Shown here: piece after piece, positions 10,984 to 21,132 of the stretch
Layout: every line of letters begins with the position of its first letter
Position numbering within the stretch: position 1 is the stretch's first letter
Source of the DNA: Nocardia cyriacigeorgica
Lineage (GTDB): Bacteria > Actinomycetota > Actinomycetes > Mycobacteriales > Mycobacteriaceae
Reading direction: 5' to 3'
Length of the DNA: 64,000 nt
Assembly (NCBI RefSeq): GCF_029868385.1
Contig: NZ_JARWNX010000054.1
Coordinates: forward strand, 1 to 64,000
Program-made: the position numbers and the translations under genes
Notes under the pieces: model-generated
The model's input: only the letters and a program-made list of their open reading frames with translations
Databases searched by the model: none
What the model was told of the DNA's origin: nothing

Positions 10984-11307
10984 TCAGGCGCAGGTGCGAC
11001 CGTTCCACACGGTGCCCTTTTCGCATTGGGCGGTCGGCGGCGCGGCCTTCGTGGTCGTCGGTTGCCCCGAGGGGCCCGGCTTCCTGGTCGGCGTCCCCCG
11101 CGTGGGCGGCCCGCTCTTCACGGTCGGTGCGGGTTTCGTCGACGTGACGGGTTTGCTGACGGCGACGGTGCCGTCCCGGAATTCGGCGCAGGCACTGTGC
11201 CGTGGGCAATCCGACGCATCGGCGGTATCGCCCATGGCGGTCCCGACAGCGAGCAGACCTCCCCAGACGGCAGCGACGGTCCCGATCATCACCATGGTTC
11301 TACGCAC
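10984..11307 (-). CDS. Small secreted Thr/Pro/Lys-rich protein
   Basis: A protein of 107 residues from GTG 11307, which is preceded by GAGGAG at 7 nt. In-frame open sequence further upstream lacks a ribosome site. It has a signal peptide (VRRTMVMIGTVAAVWGGLLA...). The mature part has a cysteine pair (CPRHSAC), a long low-complexity Thr/Pro/Lys linker, and a C-terminal Cys-knot-like tail (QCEKGTVWNGRTCA). The layout suggests an exported protein with two small disulfide-bonded ends. No known function is recognised. Confidence 0.7.
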   Translation of the reverse strand: MRRTMVMIGTVAAVWGGLLAVGTAMGDTADASDCPRHSACAEFRDGTVAVSKPVTSTKPAPTVKSGPPTRGTPTRKPGPSGQPTTTKAAPPTAQCEKGTVWNGRTCA

Positions 11308-11490
11308 GATATCCACTCCTCGATTCGGCTGGAACGGCAAGAATTCACTGACCGTACAAGCCGCGCACCCGCGCGCCGTTCGCCCCGGATAAGCGTGTCG
11401 CCGAACCGGAAACGTGATGATCACACCTGACGCTGACGGCCGGGCGGTGAAGCGATTCCTCCACGGCATCGGGATATCGCGGCTGTTCGT

Positions 11491-12595
11491 TCACCGCTGC
11501 ACCCCGTCGGGTCCGGTCGCCGCGCCCGGACGTGCGGGAAGTCGGACCATGACGCGAAGCCCACCGCGGGGGCGCGGGGCCAGTGTGAGGGTGCCCCCGT
11601 GCGCTCGGGCGATGCTGTCGACGATGGCCAACCCGAGACCGACACCCGCGCGATGGGTGCGGATGCGTCCGGCGCCGCGCCGAAACGGCTCGGCGAGGGT
11701 GGCAACCACCTGCGCAGTGAGCACCTCACCGGTGTTCTCGACGACCAGCACCACACCGTCGGGCTGAACACCGGTTCCGACCCATACCGCGCCTTGTCCA
11801 GAGAGATTGTGGACGATCGCGTTGTGCACGAGGTTCGTCGTCAGCTGGAGCAGGAGGGCGGGCGAGCCCATGGTCGGGGTGATATCGCCGGAGGTCTCGA
11901 GGGTGATGCCGTGCGCTTCCGCCAGGGGCAGCAGCGTTTCGGTGGCTTCTTCGGCGAGGAGGGACAGGTCGACGGGCTCCCGGGTGAATGACCGTTGGTC
12001 GGCGCGGCTGAGCAGGAGCAGGGCTTCGGTGAGGTCGATCGCTCGGGTGTTGACGGCCTGGAGGCGGTCGACCAGTTCGTCGCTGTCGTGGTCGCGATCA
12101 TTGCGGGCCACATCGAGCAGTGTCCGTGTGATCGCCAGCGGGGTGCGCAGTTCGTGGGAGGCATTGGCCGCGAACCTCTGCTGTTCGGCGACGTGGGCCT
12201 CGAGCCGGGCGAGCATCGCGTCGAAGGTGTCGGCGAGTTCGCGCAATTCGTCGCCGCGGCCCGGCAGCCGGATCCGGTGCGAGAGCGATCCGTTCGCCGC
12301 CATACGGGCGGCGGCGGTGATGCGGGTCAGCGGGGCGAGCATCCGACCGGCGAGAATCCAGCCGCCGAGCAGACCGAACAGCAGCAGGAAGACCAACACG
12401 ACCGCCATGAACGGTGCGAACGAGCGCAGCAGCAGTGGGCGGTCGATCCAGAAGTTGCCGGTGGTATTGATCCACCCGGCGGGCAGGAAGTACAGGTAGA
12501 AGATCAGCACGGCGGCCAGCAGCAGGACACCGGCCACCATGAGGAAACCGGCGTAGCTGAGGGTCAGTTTGAGGCGAACGCTCAATCCGGGGGCT

Positions 12596-12603
<8 letters not shown>
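11491..12603 (-). CDS. Two-component sensor histidine kinase (VanS-like)
   Basis: A membrane kinase of 370 residues. TM1 lies near 10-38 and TM2 near 55-80, with a very short extracytoplasmic loop (about 20 residues). Then follow a HAMP domain (GRMLAPLTRITAAARM...), the phospho-acceptor histidine in ANASHELRTPLAITRT, the N box NLVHNAIVHN and the G box GVGLGLAIVDSIARAHGG. The small loop suggests sensing within the membrane or at its surface. It overlaps the response regulator by 8 bp, so the two are made together. Divergent from a VanY-like peptidase, its likely target. Confidence 0.92.
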
Positions 12604-13285
<682 letters not shown>

Positions 13286-13374
13286 AGACCCTCGATCCTC
13301 CCAGCCGTGGTGTATCGCCGGTGTATCGAAAACCGCATACGGGCCGATAACGCCACGCGGCCTTGACTGAGGGC

Positions 13375-13971
13375 ATGAACTACCGTCAACCAGCACGAAC
13401 AGGTCCCCGGCCGACTGTCCTTGCGGCACTGATGGTCGGCTGCGCCCTGCTCATCGGTGTCCTCGCGTACAAGCCACTCGCGTCCCTGGCGCCCTCGGCC
13501 GTATCGTCGGTCGGCGTACCGCCCGGCTTACACCATGATCCCCCCGGCGTCTCGGTCTTCGCCGACGACATTCCGTCGGTGGCACATCTCGATCCCGATC
13601 TACGCGATGCCCTGCGCCGAGCTGCTACCGACGCCGCGGAGGAGGGCATCGAACTGGTCGTCAACAGCGGCTGGCGTTCCCCGGAGTACCAGGCGCAACT
13701 ACTGCGGGAAGCGGTGTCGACGTACGGCTCGGAAACCGAGGCCGCCCGATGGGTGGCGACTCCCGACACGTCCGCTCATGTGTCGGGCGACGCTGTCGAT
13801 ATCGGACCCACCACGGCCACGACGTGGCTGTCCGCGTACGGCGCCGGGTACGGGCTGTGCCAGATCTACGCGAACGAGCCGTGGCACTACGAACTGCGGC
13901 CCGACGCCGTCGACTACGGCTGCCCGGCCCCGTATGCCGACCCCACCGAGGACCCGAGGATGCGGCAGTGA
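13375..13971 (+). CDS. M15 (VanY-like) D-alanyl-D-alanine carboxypeptidase
   Basis: A 198-residue exported zinc peptidase expected to trim the terminal D-Ala from peptidoglycan stem peptides. It has an N-terminal signal/anchor (TVLAALMVGCALLIGVLAY), then the VanY core: NSGWRSPEYQAQLL, the zinc motif SAHVSGDAVDIG and the second zinc histidine in EPWHYEL. ATG 13375 has a close GAGGG. An in-frame TTG at 13363 is less likely. The stop overlaps the next start (GTGA). Sitting divergent from a VanRS-like pair, it is probably regulated by it. No VanH, VanA or VanX is present, so glycopeptide resistance should not be inferred. Confidence 0.9.
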   Translation: MNYRQPARTGPRPTVLAALMVGCALLIGVLAYKPLASLAPSAVSSVGVPPGLHHDPPGVSVFADDIPSVAHLDPDLRDALRRAATDAAEEGIELVVNSGWRSPEYQAQLLREAVSTYGSETEAARWVATPDTSAHVSGDAVDIGPTTATTWLSAYGAGYGLCQIYANEPWHYELRPDAVDYGCPAPYADPTEDPRMRQ

Positions 13972-15311
13972 TCGGCACGCACGTCGCCGACCGCGTCACC
14001 ACACCGCCGGACTGGCGTCCGTCGACGCGCCTGGTGTTCCGTTTCTGCGTCGTCTATTTCGGCCTGTTCTGTCTGCTCGTCACCCCGATCCCGTTGGCGC
14101 TGCTCGGGGTCCTCGGCCGCTGGGTCCCCGGCCACAACGGACCATGGGGCCCGACCGTGACCGACCCCGTCACCAGCTGGGTGGGCGAAACGCTGTTCGG
14201 AGTCGACGCGGCGCTGCTCACGGATTCCGGCGCGGGTGACCAGACGGCCGTCTGGGTGCTGGTGTTCTGCCTCCTGGTCGTCGCGGTGGTGGCGACCGCG
14301 GTGTGGACCGCGTTCGACCGCCGGACCGCCTACCCCGGGCTGCTGGCCTGGTTCACGCTGTTGCTGCGGCTGTGCCTGGGCGGGCAGATGTTGTCGTTCG
14401 GGATGGCCAAGCTCATCCCCAACCAGATGCCGGGCCCCGGCCTCGCGCAGCTGCTACAGCCGTACGGCAGCTTCAGCCCCATGTCGGTGCTGTGGCTACA
14501 GGTGGGCAGCTCCCCCGCGTACGAGATGGCCCTCGGTGCGGTGGAAGTCGTTGCCGGGCTGGCGCTTTTCGTACCACGAACATCCGTGCTCGGCGCCGCA
14601 CTGAGTCTGGCGAGCACGGCGCAGATCCTGCTGATGAACCTGACGTTCGATGTCCCGGAGAAGCTGCTCTCCTCGCATCTGCTGCTGATCAGCCTGGTCC
14701 TGCTCGCCCCGTATCTCCGGCGACTGGCCGATGTGTTCGTACGACAACGCGGGTGCGCACCGCTGCGCCAACCCGCGCTGTTCGCCGACGACCGGAAAAA
14801 CCGCATCGCGGCCTGGCTTCAGATCGCCCTCGGCCTCTGGGTCGTACTGAGCGGCAGCTACGACAACTGGCGGGTCTGGCAGCAACAGCACGGTGCCGCG
14901 AGCCCGAGATCCGAGCTGTACGGAATCTGGGAGGTACGCGAATTCACCGTGGACGGAAGGCCGGTGCCACCGCTGACGACTGATGCGAACCGTTGGCAGC
15001 GCCTCGTTTTCGACGACCCGGAGGAAGCGACCTACCAACGGATGAACGGCGAACTGGTGCCTGCACGCGCCGATTTCCTCCCCGACGGGCAGCTGCAACT
15101 CACCACCGTGCCGGATATGACCGACACAACGGCCGCGCGGCCACCATTCGCGACCCTGTCTGCCGAGAGACCCACCCCGGACCGACTGATTCTCGACGGG
15201 AACCTGTATGACCGCCCGGTGACGATCACCCTGGAACGCGTGGATCCGAACAGCTTCACCTTGCGCAGCCGCGGGTTCCACTGGGTGCAGGACCACCCGT
15301 ACTTCCGATGA
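13968..15311 (+). CDS. DoxX-like integral membrane protein with a C-terminal soluble domain
   Basis: A protein of 447 residues from GTG 13968, overlapping the VanY stop by 4 bp with GAGG upstream. It has about seven hydrophobic segments across residues 22-300 (e.g. FCVVYFGLFCLLVTPIPLAL, AVWVLVFCLLVVAVVATAVW). LRLCLGGQMLSFGMAKLIP resembles the DoxX/HTTM quinone-linked membrane families. The last ~130 residues form a polar beta-rich domain starting near LYGIWEVREFTVDG. Function unknown. Coupling to the carboxypeptidase points to an envelope role. Confidence 0.75.
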   Translation: MIGTHVADRVTTPPDWRPSTRLVFRFCVVYFGLFCLLVTPIPLALLGVLGRWVPGHNGPWGPTVTDPVTSWVGETLFGVDAALLTDSGAGDQTAVWVLVFCLLVVAVVATAVWTAFDRRTAYPGLLAWFTLLLRLCLGGQMLSFGMAKLIPNQMPGPGLAQLLQPYGSFSPMSVLWLQVGSSPAYEMALGAVEVVAGLALFVPRTSVLGAALSLASTAQILLMNLTFDVPEKLLSSHLLLISLVLLAPYLRRLADVFVRQRGCAPLRQPALFADDRKNRIAAWLQIALGLWVVLSGSYDNWRVWQQQHGAASPRSELYGIWEVREFTVDGRPVPPLTTDANRWQRLVFDDPEEATYQRMNGELVPARADFLPDGQLQLTTVPDMTDTTAARPPFATLSAERPTPDRLILDGNLYDRPVTITLERVDPNSFTLRSRGFHWVQDHPYFR

Positions 15312-15328
15312 TCAGAGCCGATATCGCA

Positions 15329-15356
15329 CAGCCCGCCGGACGATTCCGGCGGGCTG
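15329..15356. terminator. Bidirectional terminator between DoxX-like gene and mmsA
   Basis: Perfect stem CAGCCCGCCGG / CCGGCGGGCTG around a 6-nt loop, lying between two convergent genes. Confidence 0.8.
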
Positions 15357-15371
15357 AACGAGACGAGCGGA

Positions 15372-16856
15372 TCAGGCGTTGGCCGGGAAACCCAGATTGA
15401 TCTGACTCTCCGACGGCTCGGGCCAGCGGGTGGTGACCACCTTGCTGCGGGTGTAGAAGTGGATGCTCTCCGGGCCGTAGATGTGGGTGTCACCGAACAG
15501 CGACTTCTTCCAGCCGCCGAAGGAGTAGGCGCCGACCGGTACCGGGATCGGCACATTGACCCCGACCATGCCGACTTCCACGTCGTATTCGAACTGGCGG
15601 GCGGACTTACCATCGCGGGTGAAGATGGCGACACCGTTGCCGTAGTAGTTGTCGTTGACCAGATCGACGGCTTCCTGATAACTGTCGACCCGCACTACCG
15701 CGAGGACGGGACCGAAGATCTCCTCGTCGTAGACCTTCATACCCGGACGGACCTCATCGATCAGGCTGACACCGATGAAGAAACCATCCGAATCGAACAG
15801 CTGCTGACGTCCATCCACCACGACCTTCGCACCGTCGCCCGCCGCGCCCGCCACATAGGAGGCAACCCGATCCCTGGCCTCCTTGGTGATCAGCGGACCC
15901 ATCTCCGACTGCGGATCCGAGCCCGGCCCGATCCGCAGCGCCCGCACCCGCTCGGTGATCTTGTCGATCAGCGGATCCGCTACCGCACCGACGGCCACCA
16001 GCACCGATACCGCCATACACCGCTCACCCGCGGAGCCGTAGGCCGCCGAGACCGCCGCGTCGGCGGCCGCGTCGAGGTCGGCGTCGGGCATGACCACCAT
16101 ATGGTTCTTCGCCCCGCCCAACGCTTGTACGCGCTTACCGCGGTCGGAGGCCCTGCGGTAGACGGCCTCGGCAATGGGCGTCGACCCGACGAAACTCACC
16201 GCGGCCACATCGTCATCATCGATGAGCGCGTCGACGGCCTCTTTATCGCCGTGGACGACGTTGAGCACGCCGTCGGGCAGTCCCGCCGCGCTGAACAGCT
16301 CCGCGAGCAACACCGCCGCCGAGGGATCCTTCTCACTCGGTTTGAGGATGACGGTGTTACCGCAGGCGATGGCCGAGGACACCATCCACAGCGGCACCAT
16401 CGCCGGGAAGTTGAACGGCGTGATGCACGCGACGACCCCGACCGGTTGCTTCACCTGATGCACATCGACACCAGCGGCCACCTGCTCGGAATAGTCACCT
16501 TTGAGCAGATGGGTGAGCCCGGCGACGAATTCGACGTTCTCCACACCGCGCGCGATCTCGCCCATCGCGTCGGCGACGGTCTTACCGTGTTCGGCGGAGA
16601 TGATGCGCGCCAGTTCCTCGCGCCGCTCCCCGATCAGCTGGCGCAGCCGGAAGAAGACATCCGAACGTCGGATGAGGCCGGTGGCGCGCCAACCGGGCAG
16701 TGCGTTCTTGGCGAGCTGGACCGCGTCGGCGACTTCGGGCGCGGAGGCGAAGACCACCTCGGCGGTCTGCTCGCCGGTCGCGGGATCGAACACCGGCCCG
16801 GTGCGCGCACCGGTATCGATGCGTTTGCCGTTGAGGTAATGCGGAATACGGTTCAT
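15372..16856 (-). CDS. mmsA: Methylmalonate-semialdehyde dehydrogenase (CoA-acylating)
   Basis: An ALDH6-family enzyme of 494 residues converting methylmalonate semialdehyde, CoA and NAD+ to propionyl-CoA in valine catabolism. Family marks: CITPFNFPAMVPLWM, LKPSEKDPSAAVLLAE, LGGAKNHMVVMPDADLD and the catalytic Cys in SAGERCMAVSVLV. Length and motifs are those of MmsA rather than a general aldehyde dehydrogenase. It follows mmsB by 28 bp on the minus strand, forming a two-gene operon. Confidence 0.95.
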   Translation of the reverse strand: MNRIPHYLNGKRIDTGARTGPVFDPATGEQTAEVVFASAPEVADAVQLAKNALPGWRATGLIRRSDVFFRLRQLIGERREELARIISAEHGKTVADAMGEIARGVENVEFVAGLTHLLKGDYSEQVAAGVDVHQVKQPVGVVACITPFNFPAMVPLWMVSSAIACGNTVILKPSEKDPSAAVLLAELFSAAGLPDGVLNVVHGDKEAVDALIDDDDVAAVSFVGSTPIAEAVYRRASDRGKRVQALGGAKNHMVVMPDADLDAAADAAVSAAYGSAGERCMAVSVLVAVGAVADPLIDKITERVRALRIGPGSDPQSEMGPLITKEARDRVASYVAGAAGDGAKVVVDGRQQLFDSDGFFIGVSLIDEVRPGMKVYDEEIFGPVLAVVRVDSYQEAVDLVNDNYYGNGVAIFTRDGKSARQFEYDVEVGMVGVNVPIPVPVGAYSFGGWKKSLFGDTHIYGPESIHFYTRSKVVTTRWPEPSESQINLGFPANA

Positions 16857-16884
16857 TGCCTGCGTCTTTCGGCTCGATGGCTAA

Positions 16885-17778
16885 TCAGGAGATGGTGTCG
16901 TCGATGTGTTTGACGATCAGCGTGCAATCGCGGTCACCGAGACCGCTGTCGACGAGATCCTGGAGCTGACCCGCGACGATGCTCGCGGTCGGCAGCGGGG
17001 TGCCGGTGGATTCGCCCGCCCGCAGCGCCAATCCGATGTCCTTGTTGGCCAGGCTCGCGGCGAAGGTGGGATCGAATCCGTTGTTGGCAGCCGATGTCTC
17101 GACGATCCCCGGCACCGGATACCAGGTCCGCAGGGCCCACGAATCGGCCGAGGACACCGAGGCCACATTCCAGAACACCTGCGGATCGAGTCCGAGCCGC
17201 TCGGCCAGTACCGCGCCCTCGGCGCATCCGGCCAGATTGATCAGCAGCATCATGTTGTTGCAGATCTTGGCGGCCTGCCCCGAGGTCGCGCCTCCGGTTT
17301 GGATGATGTTGCGGCTCATGGGCTCCACCAGTTCGGCGGCCGCGTCGACGGCATCGGGTTCGCCGCCGAGCATGAAGGTGAGGGTCGCGGCGGCGGCGCC
17401 GCTGATCCCACCGGAGACCGGGGCGTCGACGAACCGGAATCCGCGCGACCGCGCGATCTCGTGCAGCGCGGCGGCGGTGTCGATATCGATGGTCGAGCTG
17501 TCCACCAGCAGCGCCGACGAATCTGCCTGGGCGAGAATACCATCCGGCCCCTCATACACCGCACGGACATTCTCGCCCTTCGGCAGCATCGTGAACACCG
17601 CGTCCACGCCCTGTACGGCCTCGGCAACCGACGCACAGGGCTTCACCCCATTTCCGGCCGCGGCGGCGAGCGCCTCGGCATTCAGGTCGAAGCCGTGGAC
17701 GGTATGGCCCTTAGCCACCAGATTCGCCGTCATGGGGTTGCCCATATGGCCGAGGCCGATCCACGCGATTGTTGCCAT
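16885..17778 (-). CDS. mmsB: 3-Hydroxyisobutyrate dehydrogenase
   Basis: A beta-hydroxyacid dehydrogenase of 297 residues that oxidises 3-hydroxyisobutyrate to methylmalonate semialdehyde, the substrate of MmsA. It has the Rossmann NAD site WIGLGHMGNPMTANL at the N-terminus, the substrate loop VDAPVSGGISGA near 118-129 and the catalytic lysine in AAKICNNMML. ATG 17778 has GGAG 8 nt upstream. First gene of the mmsB-mmsA operon, divergent from a LysR regulator. Confidence 0.94.
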   Translation of the reverse strand: MATIAWIGLGHMGNPMTANLVAKGHTVHGFDLNAEALAAAAGNGVKPCASVAEAVQGVDAVFTMLPKGENVRAVYEGPDGILAQADSSALLVDSSTIDIDTAAALHEIARSRGFRFVDAPVSGGISGAAAATLTFMLGGEPDAVDAAAELVEPMSRNIIQTGGATSGQAAKICNNMMLLINLAGCAEGAVLAERLGLDPQVFWNVASVSSADSWALRTWYPVPGIVETSAANNGFDPTFAASLANKDIGLALRAGESTGTPLPTASIVAGQLQDLVDSGLGDRDCTLIVKHIDDTIS

Positions 17779-17888
17779 CGTCTAGCTCCATCCTGCTGTC
17801 GCTTGGCAAGAAATAAGTGATGCAGGCCACGCTATGGGACGCTCGGTATAAAGATCAATGCAGTTCGAGACCTACTTTTGCAGCAATG

Positions 17889-17906
17889 GGCTGCAAATTT
17901 GCAGCC
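17889..17906. promoter_or_regulatory. Candidate LysR operator between mmsB and the LysR gene
   Basis: Perfect 18-bp palindrome GGCTGCAAATTTGCAGCC, with the T-N11-A symmetry that LysR regulators prefer. It lies 111 bp upstream of mmsB and 41 bp upstream of the regulator start. A partial repeat (TTGCAGCAATGGGCTGCA) overlaps it on the left. Confidence 0.6.
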
Positions 17907-17946
17907 GCCGTGGTGTGATCGTCGGATGACCGCGGAGCGCCGACAT

Positions 17947-18858
17947 ATGGCCGGTGGCCAGCCCAATCCCGACGATCTGCTGGTCATGCTCGCGGTGGCG
18001 CGGCTGGGTAAGTTCTCCGCGGCCGCCGATGCGCTCGGCGTGAACTCCACCACGGCGTCCCGGCGTATCGCCGCGTTGGAGAAGGCGATGGGCGGCCGGG
18101 TGCTCGTACGTGGTTCCGGTGGGTGGGAACTCACCGAATTGGGCCGTGGCGCCTTGGTTGTGGCGGAGGAGATCGAGCGCTCGCTACAGCAACTGGCCAC
18201 TCCCGCACAGATGCAACGCGACGGTGTGAGCGGTCTGGTGCGGATCGCGGCCTCGGACGGATTCGCGGTCCGCTTCGCCGTGCCCGCGCTGGCGCGGCTC
18301 CAGGAAAACCATCCCCGCCTGTCGGTGGAGTTGATCAGCGCCACCCGTCGGGTCCGGCAGAACCGGTCCGGCGTCGATCTGGAGATCGTCGCCGGACGCC
18401 CGGACGTGCATCGCGCAATCGCCCGCTTCCTCACCCACTACCACCTCGGCTTGTACGCCAGCGAGAGCTATCTCGCCCGCCACGGCAGCCCCGCCGCACT
18501 GGCCGATCTGGCCGACCACCGCCTGATCTACTACATCGAATCCGCCCTCCAGGTCGACGAATTGGACCTGGCCGCCAAACTGCTACCCCAACCGGCCACC
18601 AGCCTGCGCTCCACCAGCGTCTTCGCCCACGTCGAAGCCACCGTCGCCGCAGCCGGAATCGGTATCCTGCCGGTGTACCTGGCCGATGAACGACCCGAGC
18701 TACGACGACTGCTGCGCGCGGAGTTCGACCCGGAGATCTCCTACTGGTCGGTGGCGCGCGAAGAGTCGCTGCGCAGCAACGCCGTTCGCGCGGTACTCAC
18801 CGCCCTACGCGCCGAGGTCGAATCGCGGGCGGCCGAGCTGCGCGGGCGCCTCGGCTAA
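17947..18858 (+). CDS. LysR-family regulator, probably of mmsBA
   Basis: A protein of 303 residues: winged helix at the N-terminus (DLLVMLAVARLGKFSAAADA, TASRRIAALEKAMGG), then a periplasmic-binding-type effector domain. ATG 17947 follows GGAG at 9 nt and puts the helix-turn-helix at the usual distance. ATG 17926 in the same frame is possible. Divergent from the valine-catabolic pair with a perfect palindrome between, so it likely responds to a branched-chain catabolite. The effector is unknown. Confidence 0.88.
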   Translation: MAGGQPNPDDLLVMLAVARLGKFSAAADALGVNSTTASRRIAALEKAMGGRVLVRGSGGWELTELGRGALVVAEEIERSLQQLATPAQMQRDGVSGLVRIAASDGFAVRFAVPALARLQENHPRLSVELISATRRVRQNRSGVDLEIVAGRPDVHRAIARFLTHYHLGLYASESYLARHGSPAALADLADHRLIYYIESALQVDELDLAAKLLPQPATSLRSTSVFAHVEATVAAAGIGILPVYLADERPELRRLLRAEFDPEISYWSVAREESLRSNAVRAVLTALRAEVESRAAELRGRLG

Positions 18859-18911
18859 CGGCGCCGGTGACGATGACGACACACTGGACAGACGGACCGA
18901 GGAGGATCTCC

Positions 18912-19391
18912 ATGCACAGCTCGATGCGCCATATCCGAACGGCGTTGATCGCTCTGCCGCTCGCGCTGGCCGGTCTGCTCGCTGCGGCGGGCCCGGCCAC
19001 CGCACAGGGCACAGACCTGGACGACTACACCCCCATCGATGCCGCCCGCTACCTCGTCTCCGATCCATCGGTGAAGGGCACCGCCTTCTTCACCACCCCG
19101 GACGGCCGCCACTGCGCCATCTACTGGAACAACGGCCCCGCGGGCTGTGACGCGGTGCCGATCGACGCACCGGCGGGCACCGATCAGATCCGTGCCGGGC
19201 TGTTCGAGCCCGCGCATTTCATCGACGCCGACGATCCGATCTTCACCCATCCAGAAGCGGCCGTCCTGCCGGAGGGCCACAAGATCAGCCTCGGTGGAAC
19301 CACCTGCGGCGTCGGCTATCAGGGCACCGTCAGCTGCGAAGCCGGTCCGCACGGTTTCACACTGGCGGCGACCTACAGCGTGCTGTACTGA
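18912..19391 (+). CDS. Secreted protein with two conserved Cys pairs, unknown function
   Basis: A protein of 159 residues from ATG 18912 with a strong GAGGAGG site. Signal peptide (IRTALIALPLALAGLLAAAG, cleavage near ATAQG). The mature part of ~125 residues has four cysteines in a spaced pattern (HCAIYW, GCDAV, TCGVG, SCEAG), suggesting two disulfides in an exported domain. The family is common in Nocardia, by my recollection, and has no assigned role. Neighbours give no functional link. Confidence 0.78.
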   Translation: MHSSMRHIRTALIALPLALAGLLAAAGPATAQGTDLDDYTPIDAARYLVSDPSVKGTAFFTTPDGRHCAIYWNNGPAGCDAVPIDAPAGTDQIRAGLFEPAHFIDADDPIFTHPEAAVLPEGHKISLGGTTCGVGYQGTVSCEAGPHGFTLAATYSVLY

Positions 19392-19490
19392 CCGTCCCCG
19401 ATCGCGCACTGCGGCAATAAGAGCTTTCACCGAACCCACCCGACGGGTAAAATCGGATCCTTGTGCCTCGGCATCGGGAGGGGGTCGGCT

Positions 19491-20318
19491 GTGCTCACCA
19501 CGGCACAGGATCTGCGCAGGTCGTCCGCGGTGTACTGGTATCTGGCGGTGGCCGGTTTCCGGCGGCAATGGCAGTACAAACTGGCCATGTTCGCTGGACT
19601 GTTCACCAACTGTGTGTTCGGGTTCGTCCGCGCGGCGGTCATGGTGGCCGCGGTGGGCGCGGCCGGTGGTTTCGGCGATTACGACGCCGACAGCATCGGC
19701 GCCTACGTGTGGATATCGCAGGGTCTGCTCGGCGCGGTCCAATTCATGGGCCCGCATACCGAACTGCGCGAGCGCGTCCGCAACGGGGATATCGCCATCG
19801 ACTTCCTCCGTCCGGTCGATGTACAGCTCGGCTACCTCGCCGCCGACCTGGGCCGCGCAGCGTGCACCCTGCTGCCACGCGGTGTGCCGAGCCTTCTGGT
19901 CGGTGCGCTCACGTTCGGGCTGGCGATGCCCGATACACCTGGGCCGTACCTGCTCGGGTCGATCAGCGTATTGCTCGCGGTCACGGTGTCGTTCCTGTGC
20001 CTGTTCGCGGTGTCCGTCGCCGGCTTCTGGGTGGTGGAGACGCGCGGAATCGAAATCCTGCACCGGACCTGCGGAGTATTCCTCGCCGGTCTGGCCGTGC
20101 CGATCCACCTGTTCCCCGACTGGTTGCGCGCCATCGCGTACTCGACACCGTTCCCCTCGATCCTGCAAGCGCCGGTCGACGTGCTCTCCGGCCGGGTGTT
20201 GGGGGTGGACGCGCTCCAGGTCGTCGGCGTCCAACTGTTCTGGGTGGTGGTGATCGGCGCGCTCGGCCAGGTGCTGGTGCGGGCCGGACGACGCAAACTC
20301 GAGGTGCAGGGTGGCTGA
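19491..20318 (+). CDS. ABC-2 type transporter permease, first subunit
   Basis: A protein of 275 residues with six hydrophobic segments, the layout of the ABC-2 (DUF990-like) exporter permeases. GTG 19491 is preceded by GGGAGGG. Its last codons overlap the next permease (8 bp), and the ATPase follows, so the three form one exporter: two different permeases plus one nucleotide-binding subunit. Substrate unknown. Related actinobacterial systems export toxic cations or drugs, but nothing here decides it. Confidence 0.85.
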   Translation: MLTTAQDLRRSSAVYWYLAVAGFRRQWQYKLAMFAGLFTNCVFGFVRAAVMVAAVGAAGGFGDYDADSIGAYVWISQGLLGAVQFMGPHTELRERVRNGDIAIDFLRPVDVQLGYLAADLGRAACTLLPRGVPSLLVGALTFGLAMPDTPGPYLLGSISVLLAVTVSFLCLFAVSVAGFWVVETRGIEILHRTCGVFLAGLAVPIHLFPDWLRAIAYSTPFPSILQAPVDVLSGRVLGVDALQVVGVQLFWVVVIGALGQVLVRAGRRKLEVQGG

Positions 20319-21132
20319 GCGCACGGCGACCGGCACCTGGTTCGCCCCGTATCGCGCGGTATTGCGTTCCCGGCTCGACGCACAACGCAGCTACCGGCTG
20401 TCCTTCGCCAGCGATCTGTTCGGCGCGTTCCTGCTCGGATTGGCCGAATTCGGCGAGGTGTGGGTCATTTTCGGCAGCGGGCGGGTGATCGGCGGGCTCG
20501 ATCTCGACGCCGCGCTGCTGCTGTTCGGTTTGAGCAACACCGGTTTCGCACTGGCGCAGGTGATCTTCGGCCATCTCGACCAGCTCCCGACACTGATCCG
20601 GCTCGGCACCCTCGACACCTACCATCTGCGGCCACAGCCGCTACTGCTGCAACTGATCACCGGCGATATCGCGCTGCGCCGATTCGCCCGCGCGTTCGTC
20701 TCGGTCGCCGTGCTGATCCTCGGGCTGATCCGCAACGACATCGACTGGTCACCCGGCGCGGTCCTGCTGCTCGCGATGGCCGCGGTGAGCGCGATCGCGC
20801 TGTTCGGCGGATTGTTCGTCTGCGCGGCGGGCTGCCAGTTCTATCTGATCGACGGCTCCGAACTCACCAACAGCTTCACCTACGGCGGTATGTTCGCCGC
20901 CACCCAGCCCGCATCGGTGTTCCCGGCGCCGCTGCGGCTGCTGTTCGGTTTCGCGATCCCCGTCGCGTTCACCGCCTATCTGCCGACCATCGCGCTGCTC
21001 GGCCTGCCCGGCCCGACCTTTCTGCCCGCATGGCTGGCCTGGCTGACACCGCTCGCCGCGCTGTGGGTGTGGCTGATCGCGCTCGGCATGTGGCGGCTCG
21101 GTACCAGGCACTATCAGGGAGGCGGCGGCTGA
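20311..21132 (+). CDS. ABC-2 type transporter permease, second subunit
   Basis: A protein of 273 residues from GTG 20311, again with six hydrophobic segments (SVAVLILGLIRN, LLAMAAVSAIALFGGLFVCA, LFGFAIPVAFTAYLPTIALL). It is a diverged paralogue of the preceding permease and is translationally coupled to it. Its TGA overlaps the ATG of the ATPase gene (TGATG), consistent with fixed stoichiometry of the complex. Confidence 0.86.
   Translation: MAERTATGTWFAPYRAVLRSRLDAQRSYRLSFASDLFGAFLLGLAEFGEVWVIFGSGRVIGGLDLDAALLLFGLSNTGFALAQVIFGHLDQLPTLIRLGTLDTYHLRPQPLLLQLITGDIALRRFARAFVSVAVLILGLIRNDIDWSPGAVLLLAMAAVSAIALFGGLFVCAAGCQFYLIDGSELTNSFTYGGMFAATQPASVFPAPLRLLFGFAIPVAFTAYLPTIALLGLPGPTFLPAWLAWLTPLAALWVWLIALGMWRLGTRHYQGGGG

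Noticed and set aside
9596..11392. 598-codon plus-strand open frame over the hydrolase and small secreted gene
   Set aside because: It spans two minus-strand genes and the terminator between them, and has no recognisable domain.
13375..13971. Vancomycin resistance cluster
   Set aside because: Only a VanY-like peptidase and a VanRS-like pair are present. VanH, VanA/B and VanX are absent, so resistance cannot be claimed.
15459..16913. Long open frame opposite mmsA
   Set aside because: Antisense shadow of a well-supported dehydrogenase, with no ribosome site or family motif.
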